From NCBI GenBank assembly GCA_964521625.1, contig CAZFSM010000014.1, forward strand, positions 1 through 64,000: DNA of 64,000 nucleotides, read 5' to 3'. The translations under genes were made by a program, and so were the position numbers. The DNA is from UBA1444 sp964521625 (GTDB lineage: Bacteria > Bacillota > Negativicutes > UBA1444). The notes under the pieces were generated by a model, which had not been told where the DNA came from, searched no databases, and worked only from the letters and a program-made list of their open reading frames with translations. Below, in pieces: positions 34,589 to 43,546 of the stretch. Each line of letters starts with the position of its first letter. The stretch's first letter is position 1.

Positions 34589-35524
34589 ATGACGGACAGC
34601 CAATCCTACACGCCGGAAGAATTGGCAAAAATCCTCAAAATCACCCGGTTTACCGTTTATGAAATGATCAAGCGCGGCGATTTGCCTGCCTATCGCATCG
34701 GCCGTAAAGTCCGCGTCGAAGCCGCCGACTTGGATTCGTATATCAATAAATCAAAGGGCGCAAGTTTCCCTGTGCCCCAGATTAACGAACCGTCGCCAGC
34801 CCCGTCCCGGATCGGTTCGGATGAATTGGTCATCTGCGGACAAGATTCGTCGCTCGACATCCTGACCCGCCATTTGCAAAAAGAACTGCCGCATATTCGC
34901 TTGTTGCGCAACTACATCGGCAGCATCGACGGGCTGCTGGCCCTCTATCACGGCAAAGCCAATGTCGTAACTACCCATCTTTGGGATAGCGACAGTGACA
35001 GCTATAACACGCCGTATGTCCGCAGGCTGCTGCCGGGACATCGCACGCTGATCATCAATTTGGTGTTTCGAACCGAAGGCTTTTATGTACTCAATGGAAA
35101 TCCAAAACGGATCCAGGACTGGGCGGACTTGTGCCTTCCGGGGGTTCGTTTCGTGAATCGCGAATGCGGCTCCGGCGCGCGCGTGTTGCTTGACGAGAAG
35201 TTACGAATAAACAACATCGATCGTGATCAGATCCGCGGTTACGCCGAGGAAGAAATGAGCCACTTGGCCGTTGCCAGCCGCGTTGCCCGCGGCGAAGCCG
35301 ACGTTGGTCTGGGGATCGAAAAAGCCTCGTTGCAGGTGAAGGAGCTGGATTTTGTCCCGTTGCAAAAAGAACGCTACGACCTGATCATCCGCCGAGAAGA
35401 TGCGGAAAAACCAACCTTTAAAGCACTCCTGTCCGCACTCCGCTCACCAGCCTTCCGTAATGAATTGCGCGGCATGGGCGGCTACGACCTGACTCACACC
35501 GGCGAAATAATGGCCGAGACATAA
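34589..35524 (+). CDS. HTH regulator with periplasmic-binding-protein-like domain (molybdate-type)
   Basis: 311 residues. Residues 6-52 are an excisionase/MerR-type helix-turn-helix (YTPEELAKILKITRFTVYEM, then RIGRKVRVEAADLDSYI). Residues about 75-300 resemble a cytosolic substrate-binding domain (DELVICGQDSSLDIL, NRECGSGARVLLDEKL, GEADVGLGIEKAS), a combination used by non-ModE molybdate or tungstate regulators. It is divergent from modABC, so control of that operon in response to the oxyanion is a strong inference. It would replace the sensing that the short ModC lacks. GGAGGG precedes the ATG. Confidence 0.85.
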   Translation: MTDSQSYTPEELAKILKITRFTVYEMIKRGDLPAYRIGRKVRVEAADLDSYINKSKGASFPVPQINEPSPAPSRIGSDELVICGQDSSLDILTRHLQKELPHIRLLRNYIGSIDGLLALYHGKANVVTTHLWDSDSDSYNTPYVRRLLPGHRTLIINLVFRTEGFYVLNGNPKRIQDWADLCLPGVRFVNRECGSGARVLLDEKLRINNIDRDQIRGYAEEEMSHLAVASRVARGEADVGLGIEKASLQVKELDFVPLQKERYDLIIRREDAEKPTFKALLSALRSPAFRNELRGMGGYDLTHTGEIMAET

Positions 35525-35625
35525 CAATAATCAAATTCCTGAATTCCGCCGATGGACTGAAGCGACAAGAAATGTTAGACTTAATATTAGGGAGAAATAT
35601 TCTCCAAATAGAGGAGGTGCCATTG

Positions 35626-36039
35626 ATGAAAAAACTGATGTCCGGTTTGCTTGCCGCGAGCGTTTTGTTGATTGTTCTAAGCTCTTTCCAGATTGCTTCG
35701 GCGGCTCCATTCAAAGTAATGGGCAGCGGTGAAGATTCCTATCTGGCAGATTCCCGTGGCATGACCCTATACATTTATTTAAAAGATAGTCCGGATAAGG
35801 CAACCTGTGTTGGCGACTGCGTGAAGCGCTGGCCGATCTTCTATACCGAAAAGGTCATGGTTCCGGCAGGAATGGACGCGAAAGAATTCGGAGTCATCAC
35901 CCATCCGAGCGGTGTCAAGCAGAATACGTTCCGTGGCTGGCCTCTGTATTACTTTGCCATGGACAAGATGGCCGGCGATACGACTGGGCAGGGCAGAAGC
36001 AATGTCTGGTACATCGTACGAAACCCCGGCTCCATGTAG
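35626..36039 (+). CDS. Secreted repeat protein (COG4315/Lipoprotein_15 family)
   Basis: About 137 residues. A cleavable signal peptide ends near IASAAPFKV. Two copies of the family's Yx(FWY)xxD motif follow: LYIYLKDSPDKATC and PLYYFAMDKMAGDT, with a CVGDC pair and KRWPIFYT between them. Function of the family is unknown; many members bind or oxidise at the cell surface. GAGGAGG precedes ATG 35626; the frame upstream to 35572 lacks a start signal. A strong terminator follows, so it is monocistronic. Confidence 0.85.
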   Translation: MKKLMSGLLAASVLLIVLSSFQIASAAPFKVMGSGEDSYLADSRGMTLYIYLKDSPDKATCVGDCVKRWPIFYTEKVMVPAGMDAKEFGVITHPSGVKQNTFRGWPLYYFAMDKMAGDTTGQGRSNVWYIVRNPGSM

Positions 36040-36065
36040 GCTATAGTCAGTTCGTCAGACAATTC

Positions 36066-36109
36066 GGCCCTTGGCATATCCGGTAGGAAATGCCAAGGGC
36101 CTTCGTTTG
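36066..36109 (+). terminator. Terminator after the secreted repeat protein
   Basis: GGCCCTTGGCAT (36066-36077) and ATGCCAAGGGCC (36090-36101) form a perfect 12-bp stem with a 12-base loop, then TTCGTTTG. It separates this gene from the convergent ABC operon. Confidence 0.8.
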
Positions 36110-36141
36110 TCGGGCCGTAATGAGTTGCAATACTCATTTGG

Positions 36142-37833
36142 TCAGTGGCTGAAAAAATGCAACTTTGCAAAACTCCGGTCTGCACGCAATCGCGGCGCCG
36201 CATCGACCAATTGCCGGGTATAGGGGTGCGCCGGGTTCGTAAACACTTCACCAGACAACCCGGTTTCGATGATGCATCCATCTTTGAGCACTATTGCCCG
36301 GTCGCTGATTTTCCGCGCCAAGGCAATATCGTGCGTGATAAATAACAGCGCCAGCCCCCGCATATCCTGCAGCCGCATCAGCAAGCGGACAACCCGCGCC
36401 TGCACCCCGGCATCGAGAGCCGCCGTGATTTCGTCGGCAATCAAAAGTTTCGGCTCTAGGATCAGCGCCCGAGCGATCGCAACTCGCTGCGCTTCGCCGC
36501 CGCTCAGTTGATGCGGATAACGTTGCATAAAATCCGCCGTTGTTGGCAGATCGACGTCGGACAATACTTTGCGCACTTTTTCATCCCGTTCCGTTTGTGA
36601 GCCCCTCTCATGGATGTCGAGCGGTTCCAGTACGATTTGACCAACATTCAGTCGATGGCTAAAGGCTTCCTTAGGGTTCTGAAATACGAGCTGAATCCGT
36701 TCATAAAACTGATGTCGCTTCCAGCCAGTCTGGCCGTCAATCCGAAACGTTCCGCCATCTGCCGGCCATAACCCCATCAAAGTTTTTGCCAGCGTTGTTT
36801 TGCCAGAACCGCTCTCGCCTACCAGTGCCAGCGTTTCCCCTTCATACAGCGTCAGGGATATCTGCTGTAAAATTGTCTTGCCGTCCAGTTTTTTTTGCAG
36901 CCCGCTAACTTCCAGCATCGGCACAATCCCGCCCCGGTGGCAGGCCACGGCTCTGCCCTCGGACACCGAGTTTAAAGCAGGAACCACAGTAGCGCAGACA
37001 TCAATACGCTGGCTGCAGCGAGGATGAAAAGCACAGCCAGCAACGTGGCTTGCCGCATGGCCGGGAATACATTGAATGTCTTTAAAAGTTGTCATGTCGG
37101 GATAGGCGCGCAACAAGGCGCGGCTATAGGGATGCCGGGGAGCGGCGAACACTTCGTCGCAGGGGCCGGTTTCGACAATATTGCCGGCGTACATGACCGC
37201 CACGCGATTCGCCAGCTGCGCCGCCGTCGCCAAATCGTGCGTAATCAGCAGATTGGTCCGCCCCGGCAACGTCGTTGCCAAAATTTGCAGCACCTGTGCT
37301 TTGCTAAGCGGATCCAGCGAAGCCGTCGGTTCGTCCAGGATCAGCAGTTCCGGTTCGTTCACCAGCGCCATTGCCAGCAATACCCGCTGCTGCTCGCCGC
37401 CGCTGAGCCGGTGCGGCTGCATCCCGTTCCTGTCGGCAGATAGCCCTATAGCTGCCAAAGCCGCTGTCGCTTTGGCGATGGCGGCTTCCTTTATTACCGG
37501 AAAGTGGACCATTACCGCTTCGGCTACTTGATCAGCTGCAGTATATAAAGGATGCAACACTTCGCCGCCATTTTGATGCACCAGGGCCACCGTTCGGCCC
37601 CGGATATCCCGCAGCTCCGCCTCGGTTAAGCTCAGCAAATCCTTGCCGCGCCAACACGCCATTCCGGTAACCACATCGCCTGCCAGACGCAGCAAACTTA
37701 GCCCCAGCGTTGTTTTCCCCGCGCCGGACTCGCCGATAATCGCCAAAGTCTCACCTTGTTTTACGGTCAACGAAATACCGTGCAGTATTTCCTCTATTCC
37801 ATAGGAAACCTTGTAGTTTTCAATCTGCAGCAT
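36142..37833 (-). CDS. Fused double ATPase of a peptide/nickel ABC transporter (DppD-DppF type)
   Basis: 563 residues with two complete ABC domains. First: Walker A GESGAGKTT, signature LSGGEQQRVLLAMAL, Walker B LLILDEPTASLD; it ends with the Cys-rich tail GCAFHPRCSQRIDVC usual for oligopeptide/nickel ATPases. Second: Walker A GESGSGKTT, signature LSGGEAQRVAIARAL, Walker B LLIADEITAALD. In most systems these are separate DppD/OppD and DppF/OppF proteins. It overlaps the upstream permease by 14 bases. The substrate is not evident; an FmdE gene in the operon hints at a metal or metal complex. Confidence 0.9.
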   Translation of the reverse strand: MLQIENYKVSYGIEEILHGISLTVKQGETLAIIGESGAGKTTLGLSLLRLAGDVVTGMACWRGKDLLSLTEAELRDIRGRTVALVHQNGGEVLHPLYTAADQVAEAVMVHFPVIKEAAIAKATAALAAIGLSADRNGMQPHRLSGGEQQRVLLAMALVNEPELLILDEPTASLDPLSKAQVLQILATTLPGRTNLLITHDLATAAQLANRVAVMYAGNIVETGPCDEVFAAPRHPYSRALLRAYPDMTTFKDIQCIPGHAASHVAGCAFHPRCSQRIDVCATVVPALNSVSEGRAVACHRGGIVPMLEVSGLQKKLDGKTILQQISLTLYEGETLALVGESGSGKTTLAKTLMGLWPADGGTFRIDGQTGWKRHQFYERIQLVFQNPKEAFSHRLNVGQIVLEPLDIHERGSQTERDEKVRKVLSDVDLPTTADFMQRYPHQLSGGEAQRVAIARALILEPKLLIADEITAALDAGVQARVVRLLMRLQDMRGLALLFITHDIALARKISDRAIVLKDGCIIETGLSGEVFTNPAHPYTRQLVDAAPRLRADRSFAKLHFFSH

Positions 37834-38641
37834 GTGGTTCCTCCAATCCTGCCCCGATCAGCGCAAATGCCAGCACCAATGAAGATACGGCAATCCCCGG
37901 CGGCAACAGCCACCAGCTCCAGGTATCGAGATACGTAAACGCCAGCGCCTGTTGAATCATTCTGCCCCAGCTCTGCGCCAGCGGATCGCTGATGCCGAGA
38001 AAGGCAAGTCCCGCCTCTAAAAAAACCGCCCGCCGGGCGTCATGGATCATCGCTGCCGATAACACCGGCGCCAGGTCGGGCAAAATATGCCGCCTGAGCA
38101 AATACCAACGGCCCGCACCAAAAGTCCTTGCGGCTGTCACCGGCCCGGATTCCCTAAGCAGTAACGTTTGCGAACGCAGTAAACGTCCCGTGCCCGGCCA
38201 GAAAAAAAATGCCAGAATGCCCACCAGCATTAGCGAACTGGGCTGCAAATAGGCTGCAGCCAGCATAGCGGCTAAAATCGGCGGGATAACCAAACCGACG
38301 TCCATCATGCGGACCGTCACTCGTTCCAGACAACCGCCAGCCAACGTTCCGCCGGCGCCCAATAATGCGCCGAGCAGCGCAGAAACCAATGCCGCCCCCA
38401 CCGCAACGCCTAGCGAGGTCCTCGCCCCAGCCATCAACTGGGACAGCACATCTTGCCCTACATCATTTGTGCCAAGCCAATGAACCGCTGACGGCGGTAA
38501 AAACGCCTTGCCGCTGTAAGCATCCGGCGCATACGGCGTAGCAAAAGCACCAGCCAGCGCCACCGCTGCCCAGAAGCAAAGCAATAATAGCCCCCAGCGG
38601 CCAGGTCCGGTTTTTAGCTTTTTTCCGTATTGGATATGCAT
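37820..38641 (-). CDS. Peptide/nickel ABC transporter permease (DppC type)
   Basis: 273 residues, about six membrane segments. FLPPSAVHWLGTNDVGQDVLS is the conserved N-terminal loop of OppC/DppC/NikC proteins, and ARTFGAGRWYLLRRHILPDL the EAA loop that contacts the ATPase. It overlaps the DppB-type gene by 28 bases and the ATPase gene by 14, indicating tight coupling. Confidence 0.9.
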   Translation of the reverse strand: MHIQYGKKLKTGPGRWGLLLLCFWAAVALAGAFATPYAPDAYSGKAFLPPSAVHWLGTNDVGQDVLSQLMAGARTSLGVAVGAALVSALLGALLGAGGTLAGGCLERVTVRMMDVGLVIPPILAAMLAAAYLQPSSLMLVGILAFFFWPGTGRLLRSQTLLLRESGPVTAARTFGAGRWYLLRRHILPDLAPVLSAAMIHDARRAVFLEAGLAFLGISDPLAQSWGRMIQQALAFTYLDTWSWWLLPPGIAVSSLVLAFALIGAGLEEPHAAD

Positions 38642-39606
38642 AGTGTTTTTACCCTCGGATCTACAATCGGATAGAGCAGTTCCAGCAAAAAATTGACCGC
38701 CAGCACCGTGACTGACGCCAGTAACAAAATCCCCTGCAATAACGGATAATCACGGGCGGCGAGCGCCCGATGCAGCAGCGAGCCCATGCCCGGGTAGCCA
38801 AAGATGACTTCAATCATTAAAATCCCGGCAAACAAATGGGACAAGTGCAATCCCGCCGAGGTAACGGCAGGCAACAGCACACTCCGGCCCAGATGCCGGT
38901 AACGGATGGAAGCTTCCGCACAGCCCTTGGCCCGGGCTGTACGGAGAAAAGGCGCCCGCAACAGGCCGGCGGCCGAATTGCGGCAAAGCAGATACATGGT
39001 GGTCATGCGCGCCAACACCAACGAAGCAAGCGGCAGCGCTAAATGGCGCAGCACGTCTTGCCCCCAGGCCCAGCCGGCCTGCCCGCCATATACGGTAACC
39101 GCGCCACCTAGCGGAAACAGCGACCAGACCACAGCAAAGCCCAATAACAAAAGCGCCCCGACAAAAAAGTCCGGCACGCCGCCGATCAGCATGAGGCTGG
39201 CAAACAGCCCCTTGTCCCAGCGGCTGCCTTTGCGCGCCCCACTCTCCAGCCCCAGTACAAAACCACCCACCGTCGAAAGCAAGAGTGAAGCTCCCGCCAG
39301 CAGGATCGTCCAGGGCAAAAATCCCGCCATGACCTTTGTAACAGGAGCATTAAAAAAGTAGGACCAACCCAGGTCGGCCCGTAATAACGAACCCAGATAG
39401 GCGAAAAACTGAGTGTCCCAGCTTTGATCAAGTGCAAAGCGCCGATAGATTTCGGATTTCATCTCCGCTGTCATCGACAGTGCGGCTTCCTCGCCATAGA
39501 TCGCCAGAAACGGGTCTCCCGGCAACAGACGCGGCAAAACAAACCCCAGCGAACAGAGGATAAAAAAAGCGATGGCATAATCCGTAAGCAACCGGGAAAT
39601 TCGCAT
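38614..39606 (-). CDS. Peptide/nickel ABC transporter permease (DppB type)
   Basis: 330 residues. LGFVLPRLLPGDPFLAIYGE near residue 20 and FALDQSWDTQFFAYLGSLL near 55 are typical of OppB/DppB/NikB; ARAKGCAEASIRYRHLGRSV is the EAA loop region. It follows the FmdE gene by 19 bases, with GGGAGGAG before its ATG. Confidence 0.9.
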   Translation of the reverse strand: MRISRLLTDYAIAFFILCSLGFVLPRLLPGDPFLAIYGEEAALSMTAEMKSEIYRRFALDQSWDTQFFAYLGSLLRADLGWSYFFNAPVTKVMAGFLPWTILLAGASLLLSTVGGFVLGLESGARKGSRWDKGLFASLMLIGGVPDFFVGALLLLGFAVVWSLFPLGGAVTVYGGQAGWAWGQDVLRHLALPLASLVLARMTTMYLLCRNSAAGLLRAPFLRTARAKGCAEASIRYRHLGRSVLLPAVTSAGLHLSHLFAGILMIEVIFGYPGMGSLLHRALAARDYPLLQGILLLASVTVLAVNFLLELLYPIVDPRVKTLCISNTEKS

Positions 39607-39625
39607 TTTCTCCTCCCGTTAGAAC

Positions 39626-40240
39626 TTACCAGCCGCGCTGATACGGCTCGGCGCAGGCCAGGCAGACTTTTTTGCCATCGACCAGACGCAGTCGGGGTTC
39701 CATCGTGACTTCACCGCAAGCTTCGCAGGCAAAAGAATCAAAAATCCGGGCCCGTTCCGGCACAACAAAGGTTGGTGCTTTGATCGAAAAAAGTTCTTCA
39801 TCGGACGCTGCCAGCATCTGGCGCATCCGCTCGGTTTTTTGCGCTTCAAACTGAGCTTTTTCATCAGCGGTCGCAGCGCCGGTCATTACTTTTTTGCGCA
39901 GCGCCATCCCTTCCGGCGAACTGGCGCCTGCCTGTCCTTTAAAAACAAGCCGGACCGCTTTGCCGGTATCACGACGGAAAATTGTAAACGCCTGTTTGCC
40001 CTGATCGCGGAAGATCAAATTCCCTTTGCCGATCGAACAGCCGAGCATCGATTGAATCGCATCTACGCCGCAGGCATCATTTTCAACGACCGCCACCAGT
40101 TCCTCGTCCTTGTCGCGGTTAAGTTCCAACTCTCTAACCGCCAGTTTCGCCGCCCGATAGCCGATGATCAGGCCAGGGCAAACATGTCCGTGAAAAGTAA
40201 TGACCGGTTTTAAATCCTCTGGAATCGTGAACGTTGCCAT
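39626..40240 (-). CDS. FmdE-family protein with C-terminal zinc ribbon
   Basis: 204 residues. The FmdE domain is clear: FHGHVCPGLIIGYRAAKLAV (with the His-Cys pair), VENDACGVDAIQSMLGCSIG and KGNLIFRDQGKQAF. The last 45 residues are a small ribbon (FACEACGEV and CLACAEP) that probably binds zinc. FmdE proteins are associated with molybdenum or tungsten enzymes, but the biochemical role is not settled. Its place between a binding protein and permeases suggests handling of the metal or ligand imported by this transporter. AAGGAGG precedes the ATG. Confidence 0.88.
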   Translation of the reverse strand: MATFTIPEDLKPVITFHGHVCPGLIIGYRAAKLAVRELELNRDKDEELVAVVENDACGVDAIQSMLGCSIGKGNLIFRDQGKQAFTIFRRDTGKAVRLVFKGQAGASSPEGMALRKKVMTGAATADEKAQFEAQKTERMRQMLAASDEELFSIKAPTFVVPERARIFDSFACEACGEVTMEPRLRLVDGKKVCLACAEPYQRGW

Positions 40241-40270
40241 GCAATATGTGCCTCCTTCAATTTACGCTAA

Positions 40271-41902
40271 TTATTTCCCCTGCACAAATATCAGCTTGTT
40301 TTGCGGAATCGGCGCGCCATTGCCGACTCCCTGGAATGTATACCACAACCGCACTTTATCGTTGAAAGCCCAATAGGATCGCGGATAATATAACGGTAAA
40401 AACGGCAAATCACGCGCCGCCAGTTCCTGTACGCGATAAACCCAGTTGCGGCGAAGCGTCGGGTCCATCTCTGAGCGGCTCTTGTCCACCGCCTCCTGCC
40501 AATCCGCATCGCCTTGCCAGCGGGCGCCAAAAAAGATTTCCCGCGTCAGCAAACGACTGAATGCTTCGGGGTCGCAGCCAAGCCCGCCGCTGCCGGTTAA
40601 TGCCAACTGAAATTGCCAGGAATTCTGCCGGCTATCCACGGTTTTCGGGTCCATAACCCGCAAGTCAACCACGATACCCTCTTTAGCCAGCTTGTTCTTG
40701 ATAAATTCGCCTTGCCGTTCGGAAGGCGCGCCAGTCATCGCCAAGCCACCCGAACCAACGAGCAGTTCCAGTTTTAATGGTTGGCCCGCTTTGACCCATT
40801 GTCCGTTTTGTTTAGTATAGCCGGCTTGCGAGAGCAACTTCGCCGCCTGAACCGGATCATAGGGATATTTCCCCACGACTTGTGGATTGGTCCACGGGCT
40901 GCCGGGCGGCGCCAAGCCGGGACTGCCAGCAAGGCCATGCCCGCGCAGGGTTGTTTTTACCAATTCCGGGCGGTCGATCAAATAGGCCAGCGCCTGACGC
41001 ACTTCAACTTGATTTAATGGCGCCTGTCGATGATTCAATAGCAGGATGGCCACCCAGTCCCCTTCTTGCGAAATCAGCCTATAACCTTCTTTTTTCAGCG
41101 GTTCAGCCATATCCGGCGGAACCTGCGCCGCATCTACTTCGCCGCGCTTCAGCGCAGCTACCGACATGTCCCAGCTCAACTTGACAAACCGCAGTTCCTT
41201 CACTCTGGCCTCCCCCAGATAGTGCCCCGGCACGGCGATGAACCGATAAGTCCCATGTTCTTTGCTATATTCCGCCAAACGATAAGGCCCGCTGCCCACA
41301 ACGGCCGCCGGGCCGGTAAACCCTTTGGGGTCGGCTACGTCTTTCCAGATATGTTCGGGCAAAATCGGCACCGACGCAGCGATATAATCCAAAAACGGCG
41401 CGAAGGGTTCTGTCAAAAATATCTTTACTGTTGAGTCATCGACCGCCTCCGCGCGAATCACCTGCGGCGTCGCGATATATGGGTACGGATGCTTTTTGTA
41501 GTATGCGAAGGAAAACACCACATCGCTGGCAGTAAACGCTACGCCATCATGCCACTTTGCATCCTTTTGCAGCTTCATGCGCCAAGCTTTTTCGCCCGGT
41601 AGCCATTCCCAGGTTTTCGCCAAACCGGGCCCGTAGCCGGTTTCATTTTTCCAGACCAGCGTGTCAAAAACCAACGTCATGCGGATATAGCCAGGCCCGC
41701 GCAGATAATGGTTATAAGGATTGGGCAGTCCCCAATCGCCTGTCGTATCGGCAATCGTCATAAGCCCGGGATCAGATTTTGCTGACGGCGCAGCAACTTT
41801 TTGATCTGACGTTCCGCCACAGCCTGCCGATAGCAACAACAGCGCCACCAGCAAACAGACGGTCAGACAATTCATCATTTCTTTTCCAATTCGCACTTGC
41901 AA
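40271..41902 (-). CDS. Peptide/nickel ABC transporter binding lipoprotein (family 5)
   Basis: 543 residues. A lipoprotein signal ends at LLLLSAGC. GPGLAKTWEWLPGEKAWRM, LQKDAKWHDGVAFTASDVVF and VVGSGPYRLAEYSKEHG are standard in DppA/OppA/NikA-class binding proteins. The start is TTG at 41902 (GGGGG eight bases away) or ATG eight codons later (GGAAAAG upstream). It is the first gene of the operon and follows the structured leader at 41931-42042. Ligand unknown. Confidence 0.9.
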   Translation of the reverse strand: MQVRIGKEMMNCLTVCLLVALLLLSAGCGGTSDQKVAAPSAKSDPGLMTIADTTGDWGLPNPYNHYLRGPGYIRMTLVFDTLVWKNETGYGPGLAKTWEWLPGEKAWRMKLQKDAKWHDGVAFTASDVVFSFAYYKKHPYPYIATPQVIRAEAVDDSTVKIFLTEPFAPFLDYIAASVPILPEHIWKDVADPKGFTGPAAVVGSGPYRLAEYSKEHGTYRFIAVPGHYLGEARVKELRFVKLSWDMSVAALKRGEVDAAQVPPDMAEPLKKEGYRLISQEGDWVAILLLNHRQAPLNQVEVRQALAYLIDRPELVKTTLRGHGLAGSPGLAPPGSPWTNPQVVGKYPYDPVQAAKLLSQAGYTKQNGQWVKAGQPLKLELLVGSGGLAMTGAPSERQGEFIKNKLAKEGIVVDLRVMDPKTVDSRQNSWQFQLALTGSGGLGCDPEAFSRLLTREIFFGARWQGDADWQEAVDKSRSEMDPTLRRNWVYRVQELAARDLPFLPLYYPRSYWAFNDKVRLWYTFQGVGNGAPIPQNKLIFVQGK

Positions 41903-41930
41903 AACATTGTCCCCCTTGCCTGGAAAATAG

Positions 41931-42042
41931 AAAAAGCCATGCAGAAATCGGTCCCCAGTGAGACCGATAAACCTTCATGGCCTATCTGTTGTTTCTCTGT
42001 TCTCTGCTTCAGCAGAGTTTGGCGGTGCATCCCGCCATATAA
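41931..42042 (-). ncRNA. Structured 5' leader, candidate riboswitch
   Basis: On the minus strand the transcript would form three hairpins in a row before the binding-protein gene: GGCGG/CCGCC (42021-42036), CTCTGC/GCAGAG (42002-42017) and a nested pair with outer GCCATG/CATGGC (41936-41941 and 41976-41981) and inner ATCGGTC/GACCGAT (41947-41953 and 41962-41968). The last ends in five T residues (41931-41935), like a terminator. I cannot match it to a known riboswitch by eye. A molybdenum-cofactor, nickel or cobalt aptamer are possibilities given the FmdE gene and transporter type. Confidence 0.5.
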
Positions 42043-42071
42043 ATAATATAGGGAGACAGCGGCTAAGTCAA
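42043..42071 (-). promoter_or_regulatory. Promoter of the ABC-FmdE operon
   Basis: On the minus strand TTGACT, 17 bases and TATTAT lie just upstream of the structured leader, in about 42043-42071. This places the transcript start a few bases before the first hairpin. Confidence 0.6.
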
Positions 42072-42116
42072 GGAATCTTGCTTACAAGCCCGATCATTAC
42101 GGTTCAAAACATATCA

Positions 42117-43541
42117 TTACATGCCGATTTTTCTCCACACCAAAATCCGATAGGAGCCGACTACTTCGCCGCTATCGAGTTGCAGCGGCGCTTCCATCGC
42201 CACGACATACTTGGGACTGGCCGCCACGGCAACGCAAGGTCCGGCCGCCGGTAGCCAATCGACCAGTTCCAGTTCCGGCGTCGACAATAGCGCAACACCA
42301 TGAATGCTGGCATCTTTTGTCCGGATATTGCGCCCGACAGCCACTGCCAATTCCGGTCCGACGGTTTTAATTTCCTCAATCATGCCGCCCAACTTGCGCC
42401 GTTTCAGCAAGTTGCCTTCCCGATCAAACAAAAACACGCTGTTGCTCTGGGGATGCTCCACCGGAGTCGGCAGTTGCCAATTGGCCCGGTTATAAGTATT
42501 GCCGGTGGAAAAGATGGCATAGGGGCCGATATGTTGGGTGTGCAAACCGGTTGCATTGACAAAAACCCCCTGAATTCGCTGCGGGGCGCTGAGCACCCGC
42601 GTCCAGAGCAACTTGCCGCCAGCATCGACAAAAAAAGCTCGTCCGTCTGCCGAGACGCCGCTCAAAACTTTGCCGTCCGTTGACCACTGGGGGCCAAACC
42701 GCATGTTGGTCCGTTCGTACGGTTCAACGGTCGCAGTATGGAGACTCCAGCGATATTGACCTGTTTTGGTATCAAAAAGGTAAATATTATCCTTATATTT
42801 CCGATCTGGACCGGGTGTATAATCCGATGTGCTAAACACCAGATTATTGCCAGCCGGGTCGATGTCGCACCAGCTAACCCAGACATCCAGGTTGTGATCG
42901 CGGGGAAATAGTTCGACCCCGCCTTCGGCGTTAATTTTATAGATCCGGGCAAAATATTCAGTCTGACCGTTAGGGGACCTGATCGACCGCAGGGCAACAG
43001 CATAGGCGTTGCCGCTGTCATCCATCGTAATGGACATAATTCCGGGAAACGTCTTTTGCCGAATGTCTACGCCTAACTCTTCGACGCTATTGCGTCGCCA
43101 CTTTTCACTGCCGCTGTTCGCATCCAGGCAAAACACGGCGCCCTGCTGACTATTTTCGCCGATCAATATCCGCTGCCCGTCCGGCGTATATTCCAGCGCA
43201 CTGATTTTGCCCATGCCGATTTTGCGGCTCCATATTTGCGCGCCGTCGATACTGAACACCATGACTTCACCGGTTTCCGTGCCAACGGCGATCCGGTCGC
43301 CCGCCGGTGACAGCCTGACCAGCCCCGGTGTCGACCCCATCTGGCGAAAGCCGCGAATTTCGACTTTGCCGAGTGGAATCTCGGCAACTTTTTCGTAGCG
43401 CCCCAACTGGCCCAACTGTTGCAATGGCGCTTTCCGGCCTGATTCCCGGCTGAGTTCAGGGAAAATATGCAGCGCCAGAAACCCTAAACTAATCAGGAAT
43501 ACTGAAAATAGCAAAATGAGCCGGATATTTTTGATGTTCAT
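42117..43541 (-). CDS. Membrane-anchored beta-propeller protein
   Basis: About 474 residues. One N-terminal membrane segment (LILLFSVFLISLGFLALHIF) is followed by an extracytoplasmic domain made of propeller-like repeats: PGLVRLSPAGDRIAVGTETG, ISALEYTPDGQRILIGENS, DVWVSWCDIDPAGNNLVFST and FGPQWSTDGKVLSGVSADGR. No enzyme motif is seen. It is the last gene of the corrinoid operon and overlaps or nearly abuts ecfT; ATG 43541 follows that stop codon, and GTG 43556 overlaps it. It may bind or deliver the ligand, or scaffold the complex; no such role is established. Confidence 0.75.
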   Translation of the reverse strand: MNIKNIRLILLFSVFLISLGFLALHIFPELSRESGRKAPLQQLGQLGRYEKVAEIPLGKVEIRGFRQMGSTPGLVRLSPAGDRIAVGTETGEVMVFSIDGAQIWSRKIGMGKISALEYTPDGQRILIGENSQQGAVFCLDANSGSEKWRRNSVEELGVDIRQKTFPGIMSITMDDSGNAYAVALRSIRSPNGQTEYFARIYKINAEGGVELFPRDHNLDVWVSWCDIDPAGNNLVFSTSDYTPGPDRKYKDNIYLFDTKTGQYRWSLHTATVEPYERTNMRFGPQWSTDGKVLSGVSADGRAFFVDAGGKLLWTRVLSAPQRIQGVFVNATGLHTQHIGPYAIFSTGNTYNRANWQLPTPVEHPQSNSVFLFDREGNLLKRRKLGGMIEEIKTVGPELAVAVGRNIRTKDASIHGVALLSTPELELVDWLPAAGPCVAVAASPKYVVAMEAPLQLDSGEVVGSYRILVWRKIGM

Positions 43542-43546
43542 CCCGT

